Below are positions 1 to 8,235 of a stretch of 64,000 bases of DNA, piece after piece. Each line of letters opens with the position of its first letter. Position 1 is the first letter of the stretch. Both the position numbers and the translations under genes were made by a program. A model generated the notes under the pieces. It ran no database searches, was not told the DNA's origin, and saw only the letters and a program-made list of their open reading frames with translations. The DNA comes from Cellulomonas_A sp047229345 (GTDB lineage: Bacteria > Actinomycetota > Actinomycetes > Actinomycetales > Cellulomonadaceae): the NCBI RefSeq assembly GCF_047229345.1, contig NZ_JBFTER010000002.1, forward strand, positions 1-64,000. The letters are read 5' to 3'.

Positions 1-1
1 G

Positions 2-115
2 CCGGCGGCACCAGCGACCGCGCCGGGGGGCGGCGCGTCCGGGAGCGGTGCGTCCGGCGGCGGTGCGTCGGGCGCCGGGTCGCCTGCCGCGGGCCAGGGG
101 AACGGCCGCCCCTGA
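2..115 (+). CDS. C-terminal tail of an unidentified protein (partial, enters from the left edge)
   Basis: An open frame runs from the window edge to a TGA at 113-115. It encodes about 37 residues made almost only of Ala, Gly, Ser and Pro, ending in GNGRP. Such low-complexity tails are common at actinobacterial C-termini, but nothing here identifies a family. The stop lies 3 bp from the stop of convergent lutC, a tight packing that favours a real gene end. In this base composition open frames also occur by chance, so it is tentative. Confidence 0.35.
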   Translation, partial: PAAPATAPGGGASGSGASGGGASGAGSPAAGQGNGRP

Positions 116-118
116 CCC

Positions 119-787
119 TCAGGGTCCGACGAGGACGACGCGCAGGTCGCGCGGACCGTGCACGCCCTCCACGCGCACGAGCTCGATGTCGCTCGTGGCG
201 CTCGGCCCGCTGATCCACGTCAGCGGACGCTCGGGGTGCGCCTCGAGCAGGCGGACCGCCTCCGGGACCGACCCGACGACCTGGTCGGAGCGCACGACGC
301 ACACGTGCCGGTCCGGGACCAGCGTCAGCACCCGGCGGCCCTGCCCCGGGCCGGCGTCGAGCACGATCGTGCCGGTGTCGGCGACCGCGACCCGGCAGCT
401 CGTGACGACCGCGTCGGTGCCGTCGAGCTCGGCGGCGGCGAGCGGGTGCTCGGGCACGTCGTGGCGGACCGTGACCCCGGTGGCGCGCAGCGCAGCCACC
501 CACGCCTCCGGCAGCCCCTGCGGGACGGCCACGGACGCCGCGCCCGCGAGCTCGTGCGCGACGGTCGCCGCGACCTCGTCGGGCCGGCACCGGGTGACCC
601 GCGCCCGGTAGTCGAGGAGCCGGTGCTCGAGCAGGTCGCACGCGGCGACGGACCCGGACGCGGTGCCCGTCTCGACCCGGTAGGCGCGCGGGACGGCGCC
701 GGCGGGGGCGTCGCCCGTGGACCGGGTCTGCGCGTCCCGGCCGAGCGCTGCGCGCACCGCCGCCAGGACCTCGTCGCGCGCGCTCAC
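119..787 (-). CDS. lutC: LutC/LUD-domain lactate utilisation protein
   Basis: 222 aa, a single LUD domain. LutC is the third subunit of the LutABC iron-sulfur system that oxidises L-lactate to pyruvate in the cytoplasm. The C-terminal half carries the usual D-T-G-T-I core followed by LVPDRHVCVV. The GTG start overlaps the lutB stop in a GTGA junction, so translation is probably coupled. It is the last gene of the lactaldehyde/lactate arm of the rhamnose cluster. Family assignment is strong; the exact biochemical role of LutC is less defined in the literature than that of LutA and LutB. Confidence 0.9.
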   Translation of the reverse strand: MSARDEVLAAVRAALGRDAQTRSTGDAPAGAVPRAYRVETGTASGSVAACDLLEHRLLDYRARVTRCRPDEVAATVAHELAGAASVAVPQGLPEAWVAALRATGVTVRHDVPEHPLAAAELDGTDAVVTSCRVAVADTGTIVLDAGPGQGRRVLTLVPDRHVCVVRSDQVVGSVPEAVRLLEAHPERPLTWISGPSATSDIELVRVEGVHGPRDLRVVLVGP

Positions 788-2391
788 GACCGTCCCCGCC
801 CGTCGGCACCGTGCGACGGCCCGCCGGGCCGGGCGTCACCGGACGCGCCCGCGTCCGGGGCGGAGCCGGCGTGCGGGGCGGAGCCTGCGTCCCGGGTGGC
901 ACGCGCGTCCCGGGCGCTGCGCGCCGCCCAGGTGTCACGGAACGACCGCACGGGCAGCGCGGGCAGGTCACGGCTCGCGGTCCACAGCGAGCCCGGCCAC
1001 GGGAGCCGGCGCACGCGGCGACCGCCGAGCAGCCGGCCCGCGATCTCGGCGCCGCGCAGCGCCCAGCGGAACCGTCGGCCCGAGGACAGGACCGCAGCAG
1101 CGGCTCCCATCGCGGCGCCCGCAGCGGTCGGGCGGCGCGGGCCGCCGTCGTGCAGCGCACGATCCCGCAGGTGCACGAGCGCCGTCGGGATGTCGATCTT
1201 GACGGGGCACGCGTCGTAGCACGCGCCGCACAGCGTGCTCGCGAACGGGAGCGACGCGGTCGCGGCGTCGCCGTGGTCGAGCCCGAGGAGCTGCGGGGTG
1301 AGGATCGCACCGATCGGCCCCGGGTAGACCGAGCCGTACGCGTGCCCGCCGGTGCGCTCGTACACCGGGCAGACGTTGAGGCACGCCGAGCAGCGGATGC
1401 AGTGCAGCGCCTGGCGGCCCACCTCGTCCGCGAGCGCGCGCGTCCGGCCGTTGTCGAGCAGCACGAGGTGGAAGTCCTGGGGTCCGTCGCCGGGTGTCAC
1501 CCCCGTCCACGTCGTCGTGTACGGGTTCATGCGCTCGCCCGTGGACGAGCGCGGCAGGAGCTGGAGGAACACCTCGAGGTCCCGGAACGTCGGCAGCACC
1601 TTCTCGATGCCCATCACCGTGACGAGCGTGCGCGGCAGCGTCAGGCACATGCGGCCGTTGCCCTCGGACTCGACGACCGCGACGGTGCCGGTCTCGGCGA
1701 TCGCGAGGTTCGCGCCGCTGATCGCGACGTCGGCGCGCAGGAACAGCGCGCGCAGGTGCTCCCGGGCGGCCGCCGCCAGCGCGGCGGGCTCGTTGGTGAG
1801 CCCACCCGGGGCGCCGGGCATGCGGCTCCGGAAGACGTCGCGGATCTCGTCGCGGTTGCGGTGGATCGCGGGCACGAGGATGTGCGAGGGCCTGTCTCCC
1901 GCGAGCTGGACGATGAGCTCGGCGAGGTCGGTCTCGTGCGCGGCGATCCCCTCGGCCTCGAGGTGCTCGTTGAGCCCGATCTCCTGGGTGGCCATCGACT
2001 TGACCTTGACGACCTCGCGGGCACCCGCGGCCCGCACCACGTCGGTGACGATCCGGTTGGCCTCCGCGGCGTCGCGCGCCCAGTGCACGGTGCCACCCCG
2101 CGCGGTGACGGCGGCCTCGAGCTGCTCGAGGAGCTCCGGGAGCCGGTCCATCGCGTCGGCCTTGATCGCGGCGCCCGCGTCGCGGAGGGCCTCCCAGTCG
2201 GGCAGCTCCGCGGTGACCGCGAGGCGCTTGTCGCGGATCGTGCGGGTCGCGCGGCGCAGGTTGGTGCGCAGCTGCGCGTCGTCGAGCGTGCCGCGGGCCG
2301 CCTCGGGGAACGTCGGCCCCCACCGCAGCGGGTCGAGCGGCTCGGCGGCGGGCTTGGGAGGGACGCCGGGCATGCCGAGGTAGGTGCTCAC
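784..2391 (-). CDS. lutB: LutB iron-sulfur L-lactate oxidation protein
   Basis: 535 aa from the GTG that overlaps the lutA stop (GTGA). A longer open frame extends upstream but only shadows lutA. The N-terminal LUD-type domain (about residues 60-300) is followed by two ferredoxin-like clusters, CIRCSACLNVCP near residue 330 and CGACYDACP near residue 385, each able to bind a 4Fe-4S cluster. These are the hallmark of LutB, the electron-transfer core of L-lactate oxidation to pyruvate. The extreme C-terminus is a low-complexity Ala/Asp/Gly/Ser tail and probably not functional. It sits between lutA and lutC with overlapping starts, so the three are expected in equal amounts. Confidence 0.93.
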   Translation of the reverse strand: MSTYLGMPGVPPKPAAEPLDPLRWGPTFPEAARGTLDDAQLRTNLRRATRTIRDKRLAVTAELPDWEALRDAGAAIKADAMDRLPELLEQLEAAVTARGGTVHWARDAAEANRIVTDVVRAAGAREVVKVKSMATQEIGLNEHLEAEGIAAHETDLAELIVQLAGDRPSHILVPAIHRNRDEIRDVFRSRMPGAPGGLTNEPAALAAAAREHLRALFLRADVAISGANLAIAETGTVAVVESEGNGRMCLTLPRTLVTVMGIEKVLPTFRDLEVFLQLLPRSSTGERMNPYTTTWTGVTPGDGPQDFHLVLLDNGRTRALADEVGRQALHCIRCSACLNVCPVYERTGGHAYGSVYPGPIGAILTPQLLGLDHGDAATASLPFASTLCGACYDACPVKIDIPTALVHLRDRALHDGGPRRPTAAGAAMGAAAAVLSSGRRFRWALRGAEIAGRLLGGRRVRRLPWPGSLWTASRDLPALPVRSFRDTWAARSARDARATRDAGSAPHAGSAPDAGASGDARPGGPSHGADGRGRS

Positions 2392-3185
2392 GAGGCGCTC
2401 CGTGCGGTCGCGCGCCGCGTGCCCGGCGGGCGCCAGGGTTCGTCGCGCGTCGCGGCCAGGATCTCGGCGAGGTGCACCGCGCGGGTCCCCGCGCCCCGCC
2501 GCGAGAGGGCGCCGTCGATGTTCATGAGGCACGACCAGTCCCCCGCGGTCACGACGTCGGCGCCCGAGGCGAGCACGGCGTCGGCCTTGTCCGCGACCAT
2601 CGCGGCCGACGTGTCCGAGTTCTTGAGCGCGAACGTCCCGCCGAACCCGCAGCACTGGTCGGCGTCGGGCAGGTCGACGAGCCGGAGACCGTCGACCTGC
2701 CCGAGGAGCCGCGTGGGCCGGTCGCCGACCCGGAGCAGGCGCAGCGAGTGGCACGTCGGGTGGTAGGTCACGGTGTGCGGGAACCGCGCGCCGACGTCGG
2801 TCACGCCGAGCACGTCCACGAGCAGCTCGGACAGCTCGTAGGTGCGCGCGGCGACGCGCTCCGCCGCGACGGCGAGCCGCTCGTCGCCCGCCTGCCGTGC
2901 GACGCGGGCCTGCTGGTGCCGCGTCGACCCGACGCACGAGCCCGACGGTGCGACCACCGCGTCCCACTCCCCCTCGACGACCGGCCAGAACGCCCGCACG
3001 TGGTTGCGCACGACCGGCTCCGCCTGAGCGGGGTAGCCGGAGTTCACGTGCATCTGCCCGCAGCACGCCTGGCCGGGCGGGACGACGACCTCGTGGCCGA
3101 GGCGCTCGAGCAGGCGGACGGTCGCGGCGGCGGCGTGCGGGAACAGGCCGTCGACGAGGCAGGTCGTGAACAGGGCGATGCGCAT
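2388..3185 (-). CDS. lutA: LutA Cys-rich (CCG-domain) lactate oxidation subunit
   Basis: 265 aa, start ATG. It has the two CCG-type cysteine-rich modules of LutA/GlpC/HdrB-like proteins: QACCGQ at residues 39-44 and DQCCGFGG near residue 177, plus a conserved C near residue 9 and an SGSC segment. These modules coordinate an iron-sulfur cluster in oxidoreductases acting on lactate or glycolate. It lies 65 bp after rhaB and begins the lutABC block. Its placement directly after rhamnulokinase implies that its substrate in this context is the L-lactate made from L-lactaldehyde. Confidence 0.92.
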   Translation of the reverse strand: MRIALFTTCLVDGLFPHAAAATVRLLERLGHEVVVPPGQACCGQMHVNSGYPAQAEPVVRNHVRAFWPVVEGEWDAVVAPSGSCVGSTRHQQARVARQAGDERLAVAAERVAARTYELSELLVDVLGVTDVGARFPHTVTYHPTCHSLRLLRVGDRPTRLLGQVDGLRLVDLPDADQCCGFGGTFALKNSDTSAAMVADKADAVLASGADVVTAGDWSCLMNIDGALSRRGAGTRAVHLAEILAATRDEPWRPPGTRRATARSAS

Positions 3186-3250
3186 GCGTCCCCTCCTGGG
3201 GGTCGGGCGGCGGTGGGCGTCGGGCTGCGCGCGCTACCTGACGTCCACCT

Positions 3251-4768
3251 TCATGATCCCCTCGGACCCGGGGACGAGGAACGGTCGCGGAGCGTCTCCT
3301 CGGCGCGCTCCCAGGCGGCCCGGTCGCCGGACGGGTCGTAGCGGCGCACCTGGGTCGAGGCACGCACCACGGCCCGCATCGCCGCGAGGTCATCGCCGAC
3401 GTCACCGCCGGCCGCGGCCTGGACGAGCAGGTTGCCGGTCGCGGTCCCCTCCGCGGGCCCGGCCTCGACAGGCAGGCCGGTCGCGTCCGCGGTGAGCCGG
3501 CACAGCAGCGCGTTGCGCGAGCCGCCGCCCACGAGGTGCACGACGGCGACGTCGCGGCCGGCGAGCTCGGCGGCCTGCCGGACCGCGCGGGCGTGGGCCA
3601 GCGCGAGCGAGTCGAGGAGCACCCGCACGACCTCGGCGGGCTCGTGCGGCACGGGCTGCCCCGTGGACCGGGCGAGCTCGGCCACGCGCGCGGGCACGTC
3701 GCCGGGCGCGGCGAGGACCGGGTCGTCGACGTCGACGACGCAGCGCAGCCCGGGCACCGCCGCGGCCTGCCCGAGCAGCGGCTCGAGCTCCTGCGGGCGA
3801 CCCTGCCCGGCCCACGTCGCGAGCGCCTGCTCCAGCAGCCAGAGCCCCGTGACGTTGCGCAGGAAGCGCACCGTCCCGTGCACGCCGAGCTCGTTGGTGA
3901 AGTTCGCGGCGCGGCTCGCCGCGGTCAGCACCGGGGTGTCGAGCTCGAGGCCGACGAGGGACCAGGTGCCCGACGAGATCCAGGCGGCGTCGCGGCCGCC
4001 GAGGGGCATCGCGACGACCGCCGACGCGGTGTCGTGCGAGCCGACCGCGACCACGGGGGCGCCGGTGACCCCGAGCGCCGCGCCCACCTCCGGCCGGACC
4101 GTGCCGACGACGGACCCCGGCGCCACGAGACGCGGGAGGAGCGCGCCGACGTCGACCCCCGTGACCGCCGAGGCCGCGCCCGCCACCTCCGCGCTCCACG
4201 CGCGGGTGGTGACGTCGAGCAGCCCGGTCGTCGAGGCGTTGGTCAGCTCCGCGACGTGCTCGCCCGTGAGCCAGCACGCGAGCAGGTCGGGGACGAGGAG
4301 CGCGCGCCGCGCCGCGCCGAGCTGCGCGGTGCCGGCCGCGGCGACGAGCTGGAACACGGTGTTGAACGGCTGGACCTGGACGCCGGTGAGCGCGTGGTGG
4401 CGCTCGGGGCTGATCTGCTCGAACAGCCGCGCCGGCGCGCCCACGGTCCGCGCGTCGCGGTAGTGCACCGGGTTGCCGAGCAGCGCTCCGTCGACGTCGA
4501 GCAGCCCGTGGTCGACCGCCCAGCCGTCGATCCCGACCGACGTCACCGGACCGAACCGCCGGGCCGCCGCCGCCAGGCCGTCCTGCACGCCCGCCCAGAG
4601 CCGCAGCACGTCCCAGTGCAGAGTCGACCGCCCGCCCGGCCCGGGCACGCTGACCGGCACGTTGGCGAACCGCGCGGTCTCCTCGGTGACGAGCCGTCCG
4701 CCCTCGACCCGGCCCGCGATCACCCGGCCGCTCGTGGCGCCGAGGTCGACGGCGACGTAGGTGCGCAC
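3251..4768 (-). CDS. rhaB: Rhamnulokinase
   Basis: 505 aa, GTG start 4 bp after the rhaEW stop. It is a FGGY-type sugar kinase phosphorylating L-rhamnulose to L-rhamnulose 1-phosphate with ATP. The N-terminal phosphate loop DLGATSGR (residues 8-15), the segment SVGIDGWAVDHGLL and the late GGGSRN motif fit RhaB rather than xylulokinase or glycerol kinase. The neighbours encode the preceding isomerase and the following aldolase. The length is typical. The gene order is aldolase before kinase, so the whole pathway is expected on one message. Confidence 0.93.
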   Translation of the reverse strand: MRTYVAVDLGATSGRVIAGRVEGGRLVTEETARFANVPVSVPGPGGRSTLHWDVLRLWAGVQDGLAAAARRFGPVTSVGIDGWAVDHGLLDVDGALLGNPVHYRDARTVGAPARLFEQISPERHHALTGVQVQPFNTVFQLVAAAGTAQLGAARRALLVPDLLACWLTGEHVAELTNASTTGLLDVTTRAWSAEVAGAASAVTGVDVGALLPRLVAPGSVVGTVRPEVGAALGVTGAPVVAVGSHDTASAVVAMPLGGRDAAWISSGTWSLVGLELDTPVLTAASRAANFTNELGVHGTVRFLRNVTGLWLLEQALATWAGQGRPQELEPLLGQAAAVPGLRCVVDVDDPVLAAPGDVPARVAELARSTGQPVPHEPAEVVRVLLDSLALAHARAVRQAAELAGRDVAVVHLVGGGSRNALLCRLTADATGLPVEAGPAEGTATGNLLVQAAAGGDVGDDLAAMRAVVRASTQVRRYDPSGDRAAWERAEETLRDRSSSPGPRGS

Positions 4769-4772
4769 GGGG

Positions 4773-6827
4773 TCAGCGCAGGAACGCGGCGGCGACGCCG
4801 GAGTCGACGGGCACGTGCAGCCCGGTCGTCTGCACGAGGTCCGGGCCGGTCAGCGCGAACACCGCCGCGGCGACGTGCTCGGGCAGCACCTCCTTCTTGA
4901 GGATCGTGCGCTGCGCGTAGTACTGGCCCAGCTCCTCCTCCGGCACCCCGTACGTCGCGGCCCGCTGCGCGCCCCAGCCGCCCGCGAAGATCCCCGACCC
5001 CCGCACGACGCCGTCCGGGTTCACGCCGTTGACCCGGATCCCGTGCGCGCCGAGCTCGGCGGCGAGCAGCCGCACCTGGTGCGCCTGGTCGGCCTTGGTC
5101 GCCGAGTACGCGATGTTGTTCGGACCGGCGAACAGCGAGTTCTTCGACGCGATGTAGACGACGTCGCCGCCCATCCCCTGGGCGACCATCGCCCGGGCGG
5201 CCTCGCGCGAGACGAGGAACGACCCCCGGGCCATGACGTCGTGCTGCAGGTCCCAGTCACGCGCCGTGGTCTCGAGCAGCGGCTTGGAGATCGACAGCCC
5301 GGCGTTGTTGACGACGAGGTCGACCCCGCCGAACGCGAGCGCCGCGGCGTCGACCATCGCGCGCACGTCGTCCTCGGACGTGACGTCGGCGCGGACGGCG
5401 ACGGCGACGTCGGGGCCACCGAGCGACGCGGCGACCTCCTGCGCCCCGGCGAGGTCCAGGTCGGCGACGACGACGCAGGCGCCCTCGGCGGCGAGCCGCT
5501 CGGCGATCGCACGCCCGATGCCCGATCCGGCGCCGGTCACGAGCGCGACACGGGTGGCGAGCGGCCGCGGCCTCGGCATGCGCCGGAGCTTGGCCTCCTC
5601 GAGCGCCCAGTACTCGATCCGGAACTTCTCCGCCTCGTCGATCGGGGCGTACGTGCTGATCGCCTCGGCGCCGCGCATGACGTTGATCGCGTTGACGTAG
5701 AACTCCCCCGCGACGCGCGCGGTCTGCTTGTCCTTGCCGAACGAGAACATCCCGACGCCGGGCACGAGCACGATCGCGGGGTCCGCGCCGCGCATGGGCG
5801 GGCTGTCCGGCGTCGCGTGGCGCGCGTAGTACGCGGCGTAGTCGGCGCGGTAGGCCGCATGCAGCTCGCGGAGCCGGGCGACGACGTCCTCGAGGGGTGC
5901 GTCCGCGGGCAGGTCGACGACGAGCGGGGTGACCTTGGTCCGCAGGAAGTGGTCGGGGCAGGACGTGCCGAGCGCCGCGAGCGCCGCCAGCCTCTCGCGG
6001 GACAGGAAGTCGAGGACGACGTCCGTGTCGGTGAGATGACCGACCTGCGGGCGGTCGGTGCTCGCGAGGCCGCGGACCACCGGGGCCAGCGCCGCCGCGC
6101 GGGCGCGCCGCTCGGGCTCGGGGAGCGCGCCGCGACCCGCGACGACCGGGCCGAACGCGTGCCCGCCCTGCGCGGCCAGGTGGCGCTCGCGCTCCGCGAT
6201 GAACCCCTCGGCCGCGGCGATGATCTCGAGCGAGCGCGCCTCCGCCTCGTCGGACGTGCTGCCCCATGCGGTGATGCCGTGGCCGCCGAGGACGCAGCCG
6301 ATCGCCTCGGGGTTCGCCGCCGCGATCGCGGCGATGTCGAGCCCGAGCTGGAACCCGGGCCGGCGCCACGGCACCCACGCCACGCGGTCGCCGAAGAGCT
6401 CGCGGGTCAGCGCCTCGCCGTCCGCCGCCGTCGCGAGCGCGATCCCGGCGTCGGGGTGCAGGTGGTCGACGTGCGCGGCGTCGAGCAGCCCGTGCATCGC
6501 GGTGTCGATCGACGGCGCCGCACCGCCCTTGCCGTGCAGGCAGTAGTCGAACGCGGCGACCATCTCGTCCTCGCGCTCGACCCCCGGGTACACGTCCGCG
6601 AGCGCGCGCAGCCGGTCCAGGCGCAGCACGGCCAGGTTCTGCTCGGTGAGCGTCCCGAGGTCGCCGCCCGAGCCCTTGACCCAGAGCAGCTCGACGTCCT
6701 CCCCCGTGACGGGGTCGGTCGCGGTGCCCTTCGCGGAGGTGTTGCCGCCCGCGTAGTTGGTCGTGCGCGGGTCGGCGCCGAGGCGGTTCGACCGGGCGAT
6801 CAGGTCGGCCGCAGTGGGGTGCGTCAT
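4773..6827 (-). CDS. rhaEW: Bifunctional rhamnulose-1-phosphate aldolase / L-lactaldehyde dehydrogenase
   Basis: 684 aa, ATG start behind a GAGAGGA ribosome site. The N-terminal part is a class II aldolase: NYAGGNTS at residues 24-31 and zinc-ligand motif HVDHLH at 119-124. The C-terminal part (from about residue 420) is a short-chain dehydrogenase with VTGAGSGIG near 427 and the catalytic YSATK near 575. In the RhaEW family the first domain cleaves rhamnulose 1-phosphate to DHAP and L-lactaldehyde, and the second oxidises the lactaldehyde to L-lactate. The lutABC genes downstream then have an obvious substrate. Domain identity is clear; which product the dehydrogenase makes is inferred from family knowledge and context. 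Confidence 0.92.
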   Translation of the reverse strand: MTHPTAADLIARSNRLGADPRTTNYAGGNTSAKGTATDPVTGEDVELLWVKGSGGDLGTLTEQNLAVLRLDRLRALADVYPGVEREDEMVAAFDYCLHGKGGAAPSIDTAMHGLLDAAHVDHLHPDAGIALATAADGEALTRELFGDRVAWVPWRRPGFQLGLDIAAIAAANPEAIGCVLGGHGITAWGSTSDEAEARSLEIIAAAEGFIAERERHLAAQGGHAFGPVVAGRGALPEPERRARAAALAPVVRGLASTDRPQVGHLTDTDVVLDFLSRERLAALAALGTSCPDHFLRTKVTPLVVDLPADAPLEDVVARLRELHAAYRADYAAYYARHATPDSPPMRGADPAIVLVPGVGMFSFGKDKQTARVAGEFYVNAINVMRGAEAISTYAPIDEAEKFRIEYWALEEAKLRRMPRPRPLATRVALVTGAGSGIGRAIAERLAAEGACVVVADLDLAGAQEVAASLGGPDVAVAVRADVTSEDDVRAMVDAAALAFGGVDLVVNNAGLSISKPLLETTARDWDLQHDVMARGSFLVSREAARAMVAQGMGGDVVYIASKNSLFAGPNNIAYSATKADQAHQVRLLAAELGAHGIRVNGVNPDGVVRGSGIFAGGWGAQRAATYGVPEEELGQYYAQRTILKKEVLPEHVAAAVFALTGPDLVQTTGLHVPVDSGVAAAFLR

Positions 6828-6935
6828 CCGACGTGTCCTCTCGTCAGGGGTGCGGGCGTGGTCGCCCGGCGGTCCGGTGGCCGTGCGTGCGGTGCGTGCG
6901 GGGAGTACGGGGCTCGAGGGTGCGTGCTCGGGCGC

Positions 6936-8159
6936 TCAGGCACCCCAGCCGGCCTGCGTACCGCCGACGCGCTCGTCGGCGATCCGCGCGAGGTACCCGC
7001 TCGCGAGGAACGCCGCCATGGGGTCGGCGGGCAGCCCTCGCTCCTCGCGCCACGCGGCGAGCGCGGGACGGACGTCGGTGTAGAAGGCGTCCATGAACAC
7101 CTGGTGGGCGCCCAGCACGTCGTTCGCCTGCTGCGCCGCTGCGAGCGCCTCGCGGTCGAGCAGCAGCGCCCGGGCGGTCATCTCCTGGACGTTGAGCACC
7201 GAGCGGATCTGGCCCGGGACCTTGTCCTCGACGTTGTGGCACTGGTCGAGCATGAGCGCGACGTCCGAGCCGGGGCCGAGCCCGCCGCCGCGGACGACCT
7301 CGACGAGGATGCGGAAGAGCTGGAACGGGTCGGCGGCGCCCACGATGAGGTCGTCGTCCGCGTAGAAGCGCGAGTTGAAGTCGAACGACCCGAGCCGCCC
7401 GAGCCGCAGGAGCTGCGCGACGATGAACTCGATGTTGGTGCCGGGCGCGTGGTGGCCCGTGTCCAGGCACACGACCGCGCGCTCGCCCAGCGCCGTGACC
7501 TGCGCGTACGCGGTGCCCCAGTCGGGAACGTCGGTGTGGTAGAACGCCGGCTCGAAGAACTTGTACTCGAGCACCAGCCGCTGGTCCTCGCCGACCTGCG
7601 CGTAGATCGCGGCCAGCGACTCCGCCAGGGCGTCCTGACGGGCGCGGATGTCGTCCTGACCGGGGTAGTTCGTGCCGTCCGCGAGCCAGATCTTGAGGTC
7701 CCGGGACCCCGTCTGCGCCATGACCTCGAGGCAGTCGAGGTGGTGCTCGACCGCCGCGCGGCGGACCGCCGGGTCCCGCGACGCGAGCGAGCCGAACTTG
7801 AACCGCTCGTCCTGGAACGTGTTCGAGTTGATCGTGCCGAGCCGCACCCCGAGGTCGTCGGCGTGCCGGCGCAGGGCCGCGTAGTCGTCGACGGCGTCCC
7901 ACGGGATGTGCAGCGCGACGGCCGGGGCGAGCCCGGTGAACCGGTGGACCTGCGCGGCGTCGGCGAGCTTCTCCTGGACCGTGCGCGGGGTGCCCGGCGA
8001 CGGCCAGACGCGGAAACGCGTGCCGGAGTTGCCGAACGCCCACGAGGGCAGCTCGATCGCGAGGTCGTCGAGCGCGGCAGGCAGCGCGAGCGGCGGCGTG
8101 CCGGGCAGCCTGCCCGAGGCGGTGCCGGGGCTGCGGTCGGGCGACGGAGCAGTGGTCAC
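6936..8159 (-). CDS. rhaI: L-rhamnose isomerase
   Basis: 407 aa, GTG start with a GAAGGA ribosome site 6-7 nt before it. It is a TIM-barrel isomerase of the RhaI type (Pseudomonas-like L-rhamnose isomerase, distinct from E. coli RhaA) converting L-rhamnose to L-rhamnulose. Recognisable metal- and substrate-binding segments are EYKFFEPAFYHTDVPDWG, CLDTGHHAPGTN and FDFNSRFYADDDL. It is the first structural gene after the regulator and is preceded by a strong promoter/operator. No rhamnose transporter or mutarotase gene is in the window; the substrate must be imported by genes elsewhere. Confidence 0.92.
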   Translation of the reverse strand: MTTAPSPDRSPGTASGRLPGTPPLALPAALDDLAIELPSWAFGNSGTRFRVWPSPGTPRTVQEKLADAAQVHRFTGLAPAVALHIPWDAVDDYAALRRHADDLGVRLGTINSNTFQDERFKFGSLASRDPAVRRAAVEHHLDCLEVMAQTGSRDLKIWLADGTNYPGQDDIRARQDALAESLAAIYAQVGEDQRLVLEYKFFEPAFYHTDVPDWGTAYAQVTALGERAVVCLDTGHHAPGTNIEFIVAQLLRLGRLGSFDFNSRFYADDDLIVGAADPFQLFRILVEVVRGGGLGPGSDVALMLDQCHNVEDKVPGQIRSVLNVQEMTARALLLDREALAAAQQANDVLGAHQVFMDAFYTDVRPALAAWREERGLPADPMAAFLASGYLARIADERVGGTQAGWGA

Positions 8160-8180
8160 GGTGATCCTTCGGTTCGCCTT

Positions 8181-8192
8181 TGAATCGATTCA
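8181..8192. promoter_or_regulatory. Perfect LacI-type operator of the rhamnose-lactate operon
   Basis: TGAATCGATTCA is a perfect 12-bp palindrome with a central CG, the usual form of LacI-family sites. It lies in the 76-bp gap between the regulator gene and rhaI. It starts about 1 bp after the predicted -10 box, so a bound repressor would cover the transcription start. Confidence 0.75.
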
Positions 8193-8193
8193 T

Positions 8194-8222
8194 AGCCTAT
8201 CCGCACGCTCTGCGCCGAGCAA
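8194..8222 (-). promoter_or_regulatory. Promoter of the rhaI operon
   Basis: On the minus strand TTGCTC (8217-8222) and TAGGCT (8194-8199) are separated by 17 bp. The start site would fall inside the LacI-type palindrome just downstream, giving a repressible promoter for rhaI-rhaEW-rhaB-lutABC. Confidence 0.6.
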
Positions 8223-8235
8223 GACCCGGGTCCCG

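Noticed and set aside
4761..8183. 1140-codon open frame on the plus strand over the rhamnose genes
   Set aside because: It is antisense to rhaEW and rhaI, which have full family motifs. Its product is Arg/Asp/Gly-rich low complexity, the typical shadow in GC-rich DNA.
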